DNA of 64,000 bases from Candidatus Paraluminiphilus aquimaris (GTDB lineage: Bacteria; Pseudomonadota; Gammaproteobacteria; Pseudomonadales; Halieaceae), in NCBI RefSeq assembly GCF_026230195.1, contig NZ_CP036501.1, positions 558,001 to 622,000 of the forward strand, written 5' to 3'. The notes under the pieces were generated by a model. It saw nothing but the letters and a program-made list of their open reading frames with translations, searched no databases and was not told the origin of the DNA. This document shows, piece after piece, positions 1-8,900 of this stretch. The number at the start of each line of letters is the position of its first letter. Position 1 is the stretch's first letter. The translations under genes and the position numbers were made by a program.

Positions 1-123
1 AGCGACAGCAATGCTGGGACGCTCATCAGCGCGGACAATGACATTACAATGGCATTGTCATCCAAGCGCGTACTCGCAGAAACCATGATTGCTGAGCTCG
101 CGAAACACCTGCCAGAGACATGA
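1..123 (+). CDS. coaBC: Phosphopantothenoylcysteine decarboxylase/synthetase, C-terminal fragment
   Basis: Only the last 40 codons are inside the window; the reading frame is open at the left edge and stops with TGA at 121-123. The residues SDSNA, followed about 15 residues later by a lysine-containing amphipathic helix ending KHLPET, align with the C-terminus of E. coli Dfp/CoaBC (SDNNA then a similar helix). CoaBC makes 4'-phosphopantetheine for coenzyme A. The stop overlaps the ATG of the next gene (ATGA at 120-123), so the two are translationally coupled. In Pseudomonas dut lies between coaBC and algC; here dut is missing from that place. The identification rests on a short tail plus gene order. 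Confidence 0.7.
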   Translation, partial: SDSNAGTLISADNDITMALSSKRVLAETMIAELAKHLPET

Positions 124-2507
124 GTGCATCACGTCCGCCAGAAGGACATATTTCAGCCGAAGAGAGACGTAAGTTACTTATTGCGATTGGCGGCATTGCG
201 CTCGCTGTTGTCCCTACCCTTGCGGCCGCTCTGTACTTAGTCGTCGGCCTATCATTTTCCGAGCAAAGTGCACTCTATAAAGCACAAGTAGATAACGCGC
301 TTTACCAGCGTGCAGACCTGATCAAATCGGATATTGCCGCCATCAAAGATGGCTTGCAGCAAAGTCTATCTGATCGCTCTTTTGAGCAAAACCCAACATC
401 GGCACTGCAATTGATCCCAGGTGGTCGTCAATTCCGCATTATTCCGCTGAGTGATATGGGCGTTGCGAGCCTAGACCCTGAAGACTACGGACTCAGTTCC
501 TTGGTTTTGCTCGACAGAGTGCGCAAGACATTCGAGACCGGCGCCATAGGATTCGAGATTATTAAGCGTGAAGAAACATCTCAACTCGTTGCGGTTGGTC
601 GATTCGAAACGCCCACACAGCGTGGTGTAGCCATTGCAACGCTGCACAGCCATATTCTTGCACGGTGGATGAGTGAGGCCCCCATTGGGCAGTTCAATCT
701 CTGGCAGACCTTTGACGATGCACCCAGCATACAAATATCCGAGTCAGCTGAGTTTCTACCTACGGGATCGGGCGGCCCCATAAAACGAACGATCGAGGGA
801 ACACCCTATATTTTAGGGCTGGATGTCGACCCCTCGATGATGCCATCAACACCGGCATTACCCTTCCTTTTTTGGCCTCTCATTTTAATAGGGCTCTTGG
901 CCAGTTATTGGGTTCTCATCCTTAAGCGCCGCGCTGACTTAGAGGGTGACGTCAAACTCATTCTCGATACTGCCGACTCACGCGACCCCATAAGGTTGCA
1001 GCACTCGGAACTGTCACCTCTCGCCCTCACTGTAAGACAGCTCGCCTCAAATAATAGAAGTCGAATGCGACGCTCGGGCGCAGCCGCCATCCAGCCAGAG
1101 CAGGGTCAGGACATCGCAGCGCGAGAGCCACAAACGCCTCAATTAATTGCCAGCGAATGGACGACAGGGATTGGGGCATGGGTAAGGCTTGCCGAGTCTG
1201 AAACAGAAGCCGTGGAGCAAAATGCTTTAAAGAAGCTGGCGGTAGGTGTTGCAGGTCTTGCCGTGCGATCATCGGCACAATCGTTTGTGGTCTCTTGTCT
1301 GGGCGGAGACAGAGAAATCCGCGCCAAAACTTGTTTCATAAAAGCACTTCTCTCAGAAGGTGTTGACGTGATTGACGTGGGACACGTGCCCACTCCCATA
1401 GCACACATGGCAACCCACAATGGCACCTCATCGGGTGCCGCGTTGGTCCTTCAACGCGATACCAAGGACCGGTTGACGCTTGGCGCGCTCTACAACCGTC
1501 AGTGGGTAGAAGAAGGCTTCTGGCAGAAAATCACCGCGCTCTCTTATGAGCACGTTGCTACATCCTCCAATGGTCGGAGTATCAAGCTCAAGCTAGATGA
1601 TGATTACTGCGACCGCCTTTCGGCCGATATGGCCATGGCGGAAAATCTGCGCATAACCGTTGTCTGCGATAGCCCAATAACACTGTCCATAGCTGAGCAG
1701 AGCTTGCAAAAAGCATCGTGTGACGTACGCAGTGTTTGCCTTGAGCGAGGCTTCTCAGAAAGTGAGGCGCAGGCGCACTTTAGTGGCCATGAGGCAGACC
1801 TCCATTTTGTTTTGAACAGTTGCGCCTCGCGGTTAACCGTCTTTGATGCGCACGGCAATCGGGTTCGCGACGACCATATCTTCATGCTAATTAGCCGAGA
1901 TGCGCTAGCGAGACACCCGGGAAGCGATGTCATTATTGGCTATAAAGGCTCGCGGATCCTCTCGTCATTTGTCACTTCATGCGGAGGAGCCTCAAAAATG
2001 GTGGACTCCGCTCCCCACGTTTTGCAGCGCGAAATGGCTGAAAGTGGCGCAATCATCGGTGGCGACTGCGACGGCGCCTTGTACTTACGCGATCGCTGGT
2101 TTGGATCTGACGATGCAATTTATGGCGGTGCGAGGCTTGCGGAAATTGTCAGTAACGAGGGACCGTTGACAGACCTTATAGCGGCTCTGCCCGAGACGTC
2201 GTTGAGTGTTTTACCCCTCGGTGATAAAACACCGTTGCACGATGCACTCTTGGCCTTATTGTCCGATGAAACCAGTTTTGCAGGCGCTCGGATATCGCAG
2301 GCTAATGGAATTCGCGTAGACTTCGCAGACAGCTGGGCCCACATTGATGATGCATTGGCAAATGATCCCACGCTGAGGTTTGAGGGTGACGACGATAGTT
2401 GCCGCGGCAGACTTGAGGAGCTTGTCGCTGACCTGTTATCGCAGAAGTACCCAGAGTTAGCACTACCGACTCCCCTGCCCACTATGTCAACTTCTAGGAG
2501 CCCATAG
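120..2507 (+). CDS. Membrane-anchored AlgC-like phosphohexomutase-fold protein, probably catalytically dead
   Basis: This 795-residue protein sits where algC (phosphomannomutase/phosphoglucomutase) sits in Pseudomonas. Residues 18-44 and about 247-268 are hydrophobic, enclosing a likely 200-residue periplasmic domain. A linker (about 270-345) leads to a mutase-like region at 345-785. Fold landmarks match AlgC well: GHVPTP (421-426) and RWFGSDDAIYGGARLAEI (659-676). The functional loops do not. The catalytic serine loop (AlgC TGSHNP) reads LQRDTK (444-449), the metal loop (DGDGDR) reads NSCASR (566-571), the sugar loop (GEMSGH) reads GGDCDG (647-652), and the C-terminal phosphate-binding loop (about 738-757) has lost its RxSNT core. 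The frame is intact for its full length and coupled to coaBC, so it is not a decaying pseudogene. A sensory or scaffolding role is inferred; true mutase activity is very unlikely. Confidence 0.8.
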   Translation: MSASRPPEGHISAEERRKLLIAIGGIALAVVPTLAAALYLVVGLSFSEQSALYKAQVDNALYQRADLIKSDIAAIKDGLQQSLSDRSFEQNPTSALQLIPGGRQFRIIPLSDMGVASLDPEDYGLSSLVLLDRVRKTFETGAIGFEIIKREETSQLVAVGRFETPTQRGVAIATLHSHILARWMSEAPIGQFNLWQTFDDAPSIQISESAEFLPTGSGGPIKRTIEGTPYILGLDVDPSMMPSTPALPFLFWPLILIGLLASYWVLILKRRADLEGDVKLILDTADSRDPIRLQHSELSPLALTVRQLASNNRSRMRRSGAAAIQPEQGQDIAAREPQTPQLIASEWTTGIGAWVRLAESETEAVEQNALKKLAVGVAGLAVRSSAQSFVVSCLGGDREIRAKTCFIKALLSEGVDVIDVGHVPTPIAHMATHNGTSSGAALVLQRDTKDRLTLGALYNRQWVEEGFWQKITALSYEHVATSSNGRSIKLKLDDDYCDRLSADMAMAENLRITVVCDSPITLSIAEQSLQKASCDVRSVCLERGFSESEAQAHFSGHEADLHFVLNSCASRLTVFDAHGNRVRDDHIFMLISRDALARHPGSDVIIGYKGSRILSSFVTSCGGASKMVDSAPHVLQREMAESGAIIGGDCDGALYLRDRWFGSDDAIYGGARLAEIVSNEGPLTDLIAALPETSLSVLPLGDKTPLHDALLALLSDETSFAGARISQANGIRVDFADSWAHIDDALANDPTLRFEGDDDSCRGRLEELVADLLSQKYPELALPTPLPTMSTSRSP

Positions 2508-3416
<909 letters not shown>

Positions 3417-3447
3417 TCGCAACACAATAAACCCTCTGGCGGACACA

Positions 3448-4053
3448 ATGCCCAAGAAACAAAGCGGTCGAAAAGAACAAATCCTACAAACTCTCGCAGA
3501 AATGCTGGAGTCGAGCCCAGGAAGCAAAATTACCACAGCAAAGTTGGCTGCAAATCTGGGGGTTTCAGAGGCTGCGCTATATCGTCATTTCCCGTCAAAA
3601 ACACGTATGTACGAGTCGTTGATCGATTTTGTTGAAGACACCCTCTTCACGCGTATTACTCAAATTCTTAACGAAGAAGCCAAGCAGTTGGCGCGTTGCA
3701 AGAAAATCCTCACGTTGTACCTGATCTTCTGCGAACGAAATCCGGGCATTACACGAATACTGAGTGGTGATGCGCTTATGGGAGAACACGAGCGCCTACG
3801 TGAGCGGGTAAGCCAAGTTTACGATCGCATTGAAACTCAATTGCGCCAGTGCTTACGCATGGCGGAAATGGAAGAGGGCTGGCGAACAGCAATTCCCGTC
3901 AACCCCGCTGCGAACATGCTTCTTGCAACAGCGGAAGGGCGCATAGCGCAGTTCGTGCGCTCAAACTTCGCGCAATCACCAACAGAAGGCTGGGATGATC
4001 AGTGGAGGATTGCCACCAGCGCAATCGGCATTGAGGTACCCAAAGGCGGTTAA
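3448..4053 (+). CDS. slmA: Nucleoid occlusion factor SlmA, TetR family
   Basis: SlmA binds specific chromosomal sites and antagonises FtsZ, preventing septum formation over the nucleoid. The N-terminal helix-turn-helix contains TTAKLAANLGVSEAALYRHF, nearly identical to E. coli SlmA, followed by PSKTRMYESLIDFVEDTL; the helical C-terminal dimer domain ends the 201-residue protein (E. coli 198). I chose the ATG at 3448, because the frame-open start at 3403 would overlap argB and add 15 residues with no counterpart in the family. The usual gammaproteobacterial neighbours (argB/dut side and pyrE) are kept. The stop TAA shares the tetranucleotide TTAA (4050-4053) with the stop of the convergent next gene. 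Confidence 0.94.
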   Translation: MPKKQSGRKEQILQTLAEMLESSPGSKITTAKLAANLGVSEAALYRHFPSKTRMYESLIDFVEDTLFTRITQILNEEAKQLARCKKILTLYLIFCERNPGITRILSGDALMGEHERLRERVSQVYDRIETQLRQCLRMAEMEEGWRTAIPVNPAANMLLATAEGRIAQFVRSNFAQSPTEGWDDQWRIATSAIGIEVPKGG

Positions 4054-4706
4054 TTGTCGCGAGAGGCTCTATCGCGGCTGAGTGATCTTCGCAACAAAAC
4101 GACGTCTTGTAGCTGTGCGAATCGATTGCGGTCTCGAGCATAATCCTCAGTTACTGCCGCTACTTGGCCTTCGCGCTCCTCGATCGACCGTCCCGCTGCA
4201 GCGATTTCGGATCTTAATATCTCTACCGCCTCAAGATCTTGAGGCAAAGCGTCTTCACCTCGCCGCTCAAAATCAGCTAAACGGCTGAGTGCCGTCTCGA
4301 GACGCCCCCGCGCAACGCGCTGGTTGCTGGCCAAAATAGAGAGTCGAATTTTAAGCTCGCGCAGTGCACGATCCCGCGCCGCATCAATGTCTTCCACGGT
4401 GCTATAACGGAGCAACAAAAATCGATCCCACTCAGCAAGTCGCGCACGCTCGGCTTCAGCGCCACGCTTGAGTCGCTCGACAAGGTCTTTGTCGTTCAAC
4501 TCTGAGTCACTGAGCTGACGGGGGACGACCTTAATGACTTCACCCAGAGGACTGAGCACCTCGTAGCCTCTCCCTGCGAACTTGGCAGGAACGTGCCAGT
4601 CCACAACGGTACCGCCCTCATTATTTTTGTAACGGTACAGGTTGTCAGCAAAAGCTGTCGAGCAGCTAATAATCGCCAGTAGCACAGCCAGCCGTTTAGA
4701 CACCAT
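4050..4706 (-). CDS. DUF4124-domain secreted protein with coiled-coil C-terminus
   Basis: The 218-residue protein begins with a clear signal peptide (KRLAVLLAIISCSTAFA, cleavage near residue 20). It is followed by a DUF4124-type segment starting LYRYKNNEGGTVVDWHVP, a small beta-rich domain often found at the N-terminus of periplasmic gammaproteobacterial proteins. Residues 75-210 are charged and heptad-like, rich in Glu, Arg and Leu, so probably a long coiled coil. Function is unknown. Its start codon overlaps the last 11 nt of pyrE on the same strand, so it is probably co-transcribed downstream of pyrE. It ends tail to tail with slmA, sharing TTAA. Confidence 0.8.
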   Translation of the reverse strand: MVSKRLAVLLAIISCSTAFADNLYRYKNNEGGTVVDWHVPAKFAGRGYEVLSPLGEVIKVVPRQLSDSELNDKDLVERLKRGAEAERARLAEWDRFLLLRYSTVEDIDAARDRALRELKIRLSILASNQRVARGRLETALSRLADFERRGEDALPQDLEAVEILRSEIAAAGRSIEEREGQVAAVTEDYARDRNRFAQLQDVVLLRRSLSRDRASRDN

Positions 4707-5343
4707 ACTGCTCCCGATAAGCGTTCATTTTTTGCAAGCTACCATTGAGCTCTGGCTGCATCTCCAGCCACTCAATAATGTCGTGCATCGTGATGACCGA
4801 CGTCACGGTTAAACCCAGGGAGGTTTGAACCTCCTCGACCGCAGATTGCGCTCCAACACCCCGCTCGCATCGATCCAGACCAATAACAACACCAACCGGG
4901 TTAGCCCCATGATCACGAATAAGGTCAACGGAGTGGCGAATTGCTGTGCCCGCAGTAATGACATCGTCAACAATGAGAATGTTCCCAGTCAAAGGGGCAC
5001 CTAATAAAATACCCCCCTCGCCATGCGTTTTAGGCTCTTTTCTGTCAAACGTAATCGCAAGATCTCTGTCGTAGCGGGTCCTTAAGGCAATACCGGCCGC
5101 GGTCGCCAGCGGAATACCCTTATAAGCGGGTCCGAATAAACCATCTAGACCCTCTAACATAGGCTGTGCTGCCTGCGCGTAACAATTACCCAGTGTTGCC
5201 ATGGCCTCGCCTGTTGAGAAGACGCCCGCATTAAAAAAGTAGGGGCTTACACGGCCTGATTTTAGGGTAAATTCGCCAAACTTGAGCGCCCCAAAACGGA
5301 TAGCAAGCTCGATAAACTGATTTTTGCTGTCAGATTCCTGCAT
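4696..5343 (-). CDS. pyrE: Orotate phosphoribosyltransferase
   Basis: PyrE joins orotate to PRPP to give orotidine 5'-phosphate, the fifth step of pyrimidine synthesis. The 215-residue length matches E. coli PyrE (213). The PRPP-binding signature ILIVDDVITAGTA is at residues 122-134, the flexible catalytic loop KEPKTHGEGG at 102-111, and SPYFFNAG near the N-terminus is typical. The ATG at 5343 has only a weak upstream purine stretch. It is divergent from the Crc-like gene across a 119-bp gap; I could not find an attenuator of the E. coli rph-pyrE type there, and rph is not directly upstream here. Confidence 0.96.
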   Translation of the reverse strand: MQESDSKNQFIELAIRFGALKFGEFTLKSGRVSPYFFNAGVFSTGEAMATLGNCYAQAAQPMLEGLDGLFGPAYKGIPLATAAGIALRTRYDRDLAITFDRKEPKTHGEGGILLGAPLTGNILIVDDVITAGTAIRHSVDLIRDHGANPVGVVIGLDRCERGVGAQSAVEEVQTSLGLTVTSVITMHDIIEWLEMQPELNGSLQKMNAYREQYGV

Positions 5344-5462
5344 TAAAACGCCCCAAAGAAACGCAAAATAAAATGGTAAAGATGAAGCCTAGCCATGCCT
5401 TGACGTTTCAAGTCACAAACTAACTAACGTAGTATACCCCTGTCGGTAATTAGGAAACAGAA

Positions 5463-6221
5463 ATGAAGGTGTTATCACTGGTAGTCGAGGGCCTTGAGCG
5501 AGCTCGCGAGGATGGGCTAGTCCCTTGGGTCTTTCAGCAGGATGCTGACATCATTTGTTTACAAGATACGCAGTGCTCTGAATATTCGCTTACGTCCAAC
5601 GACTTCTTTCCCAGCGAATACCACGCTTACTTCGCCGACAATTATGATGATCATCGCACTAACGGCGTTGCTCTTTACTGCCGTGAGATGCCCAAGGCCA
5701 TAATGTTTGGTCTGGGGTTCATGGATTACGACCCCTTAGGTTTGTACATTCAAGCCGATTACCCAGAACTCAGTGTAGGCAGTATTTTGGTGCCTTCCAT
5801 TCAGTCAAAGGATGATCCTTCGCGAAAAATGCACTTCCTCAACCAGCTTGGTGGGCATTTACAGAAAGTGCGCAATAAAAAACGTGAATTTATTCTTTGC
5901 GGCGGCTGGGAGCTCGCTTGGCAACCCAGAGATGCCGAAGAATCGGGCAACCGTCTCGATATACCGGGGTTTAGCAGCGAGGAGCGAGACTGGCTCGGCT
6001 CGCTCTACCGAGCAGGCTATACCGATGCCTTCCGACAAGTGGATCACGAAGACGATGACTTCACATGGTGGCCTGAAGGTGACGACAAGCCTGGCCTGCG
6101 AACAGACACGCAGATCATTTCGGACGGTCTCGCCGAGAGGGTAACCGCCGCCTACGTGGAGGGCGAAGAGGCCTTCTCAAGCCATGCACCCGTGATTATC
6201 GAATACGATCTCAACCTATGA
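5463..6221 (+). CDS. crc: Crc-like catabolite repression protein (inactive exonuclease III fold)
   Basis: The 252-residue protein has the endonuclease/exonuclease/phosphatase fold and lies beside pyrE, as crc does in Pseudomonas. It shares with Crc the LQDT (33-36), GVALYCR, PGF..ER.WL and FTWWPEGDD segments. Catalytic residues of exonuclease III are replaced: the Asn of the first strand is Val7, the metal Glu is Asp35, and the GDxN motif reads GGWE (147-150). The terminal His241 (SSHAPV) remains. In Pseudomonas, Crc works with Hfq to repress translation of catabolic mRNAs and lacks nuclease activity. The same role is inferred here, not shown. AGGA at 5452-5455 supports the ATG. The stop abuts that of rph on the other strand. 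Confidence 0.85.
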   Translation: MKVLSLVVEGLERAREDGLVPWVFQQDADIICLQDTQCSEYSLTSNDFFPSEYHAYFADNYDDHRTNGVALYCREMPKAIMFGLGFMDYDPLGLYIQADYPELSVGSILVPSIQSKDDPSRKMHFLNQLGGHLQKVRNKKREFILCGGWELAWQPRDAEESGNRLDIPGFSSEERDWLGSLYRAGYTDAFRQVDHEDDDFTWWPEGDDKPGLRTDTQIISDGLAERVTAAYVEGEEAFSSHAPVIIEYDLNL

Positions 6222-6953
6222 CGCAGCCAATGCCGCCGTCTGCGCTGCATGAAGTTGAATCCCAGCCGATTCCGCAAGATCCAACAAGGCATTCAATTCC
6301 GCCCGGCTAAATACCTTTTCTTCGGCCGTACCCTGCACTTCTATAAGACCGCCGTTGGCGAGCATCACCACATTGATGTCACTGTCGGCGGTTGAATCTT
6401 CTGGGTAATCAAGGTCAAGAACAGCCGTGCCTTGCCACATACCCACAGAAACGGCGGACACCATGCTGATTAGCGGATCAGTTTTGAGGTTGCCGGTACG
6501 CTGCAAGGCGTTTAAAGCAGCAACCAAAGCCACGCTTGCTCCCGTAATGGCGGTTGTTCGTGTCCCACCATCAGCCTGCAGAACATCGCAGTCGATGGTA
6601 ATTGTTCGCTCGCCCAGCTTTTTTAAATCAATGCTTGCACGCAACGACCGGCCAATTAATCGCTGAATCTCAACAGTTCGACCACTCTGTTTTCCTCGAA
6701 CGGCCTCTCTATCAACTCGGGAGTTGGTAGAGCTGGGAAGCATCCCGTACTCGGCCGTCAGCCAGCCTTGTCCTTTTCCCCTTAAAAACCCGGGCACCCC
6801 CTCGCTAATTGAGGCCGTGCAAAGTACACGCGTATCCCCAAATGACGCCAAAACGCTGCCGGCCGCCTGCTTGGTGAATCCGAGCTCAAAGGACACGTCC
6901 CTCATCTGATCGGGGCGACGGCCGCTGGGCCTATTACAGGAATCTTCAGTCAT
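6216..6953 (-). CDS. rph: Ribonuclease PH
   Basis: RNase PH is a phosphorolytic 3'-5' exoribonuclease that trims tRNA precursors and structured RNAs. The protein starts [16 protein letters not shown] and continues with the family pattern [14 protein letters not shown]. The phosphate and catalytic region includes [18 protein letters not shown], and [19 protein letters not shown] near the C-terminus is diagnostic. I chose the ATG at 6951-6953, with AAGGA just upstream, giving 245 residues (E. coli family full length 238). The frame stays open to 7112 but that extension has no similarity to the family. It is divergent from yicC and convergent with the Crc-like gene, overlapping its end by 6 nt. 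Confidence 0.95.
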   Translation of the reverse strand: MTEDSCNRPSGRRPDQMRDVSFELGFTKQAAGSVLASFGDTRVLCTASISEGVPGFLRGKGQGWLTAEYGMLPSSTNSRVDREAVRGKQSGRTVEIQRLIGRSLRASIDLKKLGERTITIDCDVLQADGGTRTTAITGASVALVAALNALQRTGNLKTDPLISMVSAVSVGMWQGTAVLDLDYPEDSTADSDINVVMLANGGLIEVQGTAEEKVFSRAELNALLDLAESAGIQLHAAQTAALAAS

Positions 6954-6977
6954 TTCAGTCCTTTTTGTTTGGGGAGG

Positions 6978-7019
6978 TCTATCGCAATAGATGTTCCCAG
7001 TCAGTCTACTTGATAGACT
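6978..7019. promoter_or_regulatory. Two dyads in the rph-yicC divergent promoter region
   Basis: Two short inverted repeats lie in the 95-bp gap between divergent rph and yicC: TCTAT-N4-ATAGA (6978-6991) and AGTCTA-N5-TAGACT (7003-7019). They share the TCTA/TAGA core and their centres are about 26 bp apart. They could be operator half-sites for a dimeric regulator controlling both genes, or chance. No good sigma70 -35/-10 pair could be assigned with confidence. Confidence 0.3.
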
Positions 7020-7048
7020 AAACACTTTGTTAAATGTTGGAGTATTCA

Positions 7049-7912
7049 ATGGCACAAAGCATGACAGGCTTTGCCAGCCAAACCACGACCCTAGGCGAGT
7101 GGAAGCTGTCATTTGAGTGCAAATCTGTCAACAGCCGCTTTCTCGACATTACGCTTAAGCTGCCTGACGTTGTAAAGGTCTGTGAGTCACAGCTCAGGCA
7201 AACAATAAGTGATGCGCTTGTTCGAGGTAAAGTGGAGCTCGCGATTCGACTTGAACGTGACGAGAGCTTCCCCGAAGGCAAAGTCAATGCAGATAAATTA
7301 GCCGAACTCGAGCAGGCCCTAGAAACCATTAGAAATAACGTGTCTGATGTACGCCCGCCGTCAGCACTCGACGTGCTTCAAATGCCCGGCGTTTGGGTTA
7401 GCGAAAAGGCCGACACAAGCAGCCTCGTTGCACATTGCCTCACTTGCGCCCCCGAAGTATTGACGGCCTTGGTTGCTCATCGACAGTCAGAAGGATCCCG
7501 ACTTGAGGCAATGCTTAAAGAGCGTTGTGTCGCCATCACACACATTGTTACCGCTTATCGCAAAGAGTTGCCCGCGCTTACTGACGCCCATGAACAGAAA
7601 CTGCGCGATCGCATTGCGGCACTCAACATTAACCATGATGAAAAACGCCTCGAAGAAGAGTTGGTCTTTCTTGCCAATAAGTCAGATGTTGCCGAGGAAC
7701 TTGACCGGCTGGAAGCGCACATAGAGGCTATTTATGAGGCGCTTAACAGCAACGAGCCTTGCGGTCGGCGGCTCGATTTCCTTATGCAGGAACTCAATCG
7801 GGAGGCAAACACATTGGGGTCTAAAACGACCTCACTGTCCACAACCAATGCCGCGGTTGAGCTAAAAGTACTGATAGAGCAAATGCGAGAGCAGGTACAG
7901 AACCTTGAGTAA
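7049..7912 (+). CDS. yicC: YicC/YloC family endoribonuclease
   Basis: This family is implicated in RNA turnover; in E. coli YicC has been linked to degradation of the small RNA RyhB. The protein begins [10 protein letters not shown], the classic family start, and includes [13 protein letters not shown] and a C-terminal DUF1732 region with [22 protein letters not shown] chose the ATG at 7049 because GGAG (7039-7042) is 6 nt upstream; an in-frame ATG at 7034 would add five residues and precedes the ribosome binding site. Length is 287 residues, as expected. Its end overlaps the gmk start by 8 nt, so the two are likely translated from one message. Confidence 0.92.
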   Translation: MAQSMTGFASQTTTLGEWKLSFECKSVNSRFLDITLKLPDVVKVCESQLRQTISDALVRGKVELAIRLERDESFPEGKVNADKLAELEQALETIRNNVSDVRPPSALDVLQMPGVWVSEKADTSSLVAHCLTCAPEVLTALVAHRQSEGSRLEAMLKERCVAITHIVTAYRKELPALTDAHEQKLRDRIAALNINHDEKRLEEELVFLANKSDVAEELDRLEAHIEAIYEALNSNEPCGRRLDFLMQELNREANTLGSKTTSLSTTNAAVELKVLIEQMREQVQNLE

Positions 7913-8537
7913 AAATAGAAAAATACAGGGCCAGCTGTATGTTGTCTCCGCTCCAAGTGGCGCTGGTAAAACCTCGCTCGTAAGGGCGCTTGTCGACTCA
8001 ACTGACGACTTAGCTGTCTCTGTTTCTCATACGACACGGGCAATGCGCCCAGGCGAAATCGATGGCGTTAACTACCACTTCGTCTCGGCGGAGACGTTCT
8101 GCGAAATAAGAGACCAAGGCGGATTTTTCGAGTGGGCACAGGTATTCGACAATTTTTACGGTTCGAGTAGCCAGGGCGTAACCGATCAACTCGACGAGGG
8201 CGTGGATGTCATATTGGAAATCGACTGGCAAGGTGCGGCACAGGTAAAGCAGCAGATGCCTAACGCCATCGCTATTTTCATTTTGCCACCGTCCACTGCG
8301 GCGCTCCGTGAACGCCTCACTGAGCGTGGCCAAGACGAATCCAGCGTGATTGAGCGTCGGATGCAGTCAGCTCGCGATGAAATGTCGCACTACGGTAAGG
8401 CCGACTACGTCGTACTCAACGATAATTTTGATGCGGCACTTCTAGACCTCGAATCCGTCATTAAAAGCCAGAGACTGTCGCAGCGCCATCAATCTCAGCG
8501 GCTCACCTCGGTTATCGCCGATTTGCTTGGAGAGTGA
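7905..8537 (+). CDS. gmk: Guanylate kinase
   Basis: Gmk phosphorylates GMP to GDP using ATP, feeding both nucleotide pools and (p)ppGpp metabolism. The P-loop is GAGKT at 19-23, preceded by VVSAPS. The GMP-binding segment SHTTRAMRPGEIDGVNYHFV and the lid region VIERRMQSARDEMSHY are typical, and the 210-residue length fits. No ATG lies upstream of the P-loop, so the start must be the TTG at 7905, inside the end of yicC, or another non-ATG codon. A TTG start overlapping the upstream gene suggests translational coupling. rpoZ and spoT follow, as in E. coli and Pseudomonas. Confidence 0.95.
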   Translation: MSKNRKIQGQLYVVSAPSGAGKTSLVRALVDSTDDLAVSVSHTTRAMRPGEIDGVNYHFVSAETFCEIRDQGGFFEWAQVFDNFYGSSSQGVTDQLDEGVDVILEIDWQGAAQVKQQMPNAIAIFILPPSTAALRERLTERGQDESSVIERRMQSARDEMSHYGKADYVVLNDNFDAALLDLESVIKSQRLSQRHQSQRLTSVIADLLGE

Positions 8538-8551
8538 CCTGCAAGCTAGTA

Positions 8552-8581
8552 TCGACAAGTACTGCGTCCAGTCGATATACT
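8552..8581 (+). promoter_or_regulatory. Predicted sigma70 promoter for rpoZ-spoT
   Basis: TCGACA (8552-8557) and TATACT (8576-8581) are separated by 18 bp and each differs from consensus by one base. Transcription would start near 8588, giving a leader of about 23 nt that carries AGGA (8600-8603) 7 nt before the rpoZ ATG. It lies in the 73-bp gap after gmk, so rpoZ-spoT can be expressed apart from yicC-gmk. Confidence 0.55.
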
Positions 8582-8610
8582 GCGCGCCCATTTAATTTCA
8601 GGACATCCGC

Positions 8611-8868
8611 ATGGCACGCGTAACCGTTGAAGATTGCCTCGATAACGTCGACAACCGATTTGAATTAGTGCTTTTGGCTTCTAAGCGAGCTCGCCAGCTA
8701 AGCACAGGCGGCAAAGACGCGCTGGTCGAGGTCGACTCAGACAAGGCGACTGTTGTTGCACTACGCGAGATCGCAGAAGGTCTGATAACACCCGACGTTA
8801 TGGCTCGCGAGCACGAGCTAGAAGCAGAAGAAGAGTTTGCCGCTAGCTTTGAGACGCCTGTACTGTAA
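8611..8868 (+). CDS. rpoZ: DNA-directed RNA polymerase omega subunit
   Basis: Omega is the small chaperone-like subunit that binds the beta' subunit of RNA polymerase and contributes to one ppGpp site. The 85-residue protein starts [20 protein letters not shown], the conserved family N-terminus, and contains ASKRARQL and [13 protein letters not shown], both standard. E. coli omega has 91 residues. AGGA at 8600-8603 sets the ATG. It precedes spoT by 32 nt, the common arrangement in this class of bacteria, linking the polymerase subunit and the alarmone enzyme in one transcript. Confidence 0.96.
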   Translation: MARVTVEDCLDNVDNRFELVLLASKRARQLSTGGKDALVEVDSDKATVVALREIAEGLITPDVMAREHELEAEEEFAASFETPVL

Positions 8869-8900
8869 GTACTCAGGCCAATGCTGAAAAGCCAGGACTC

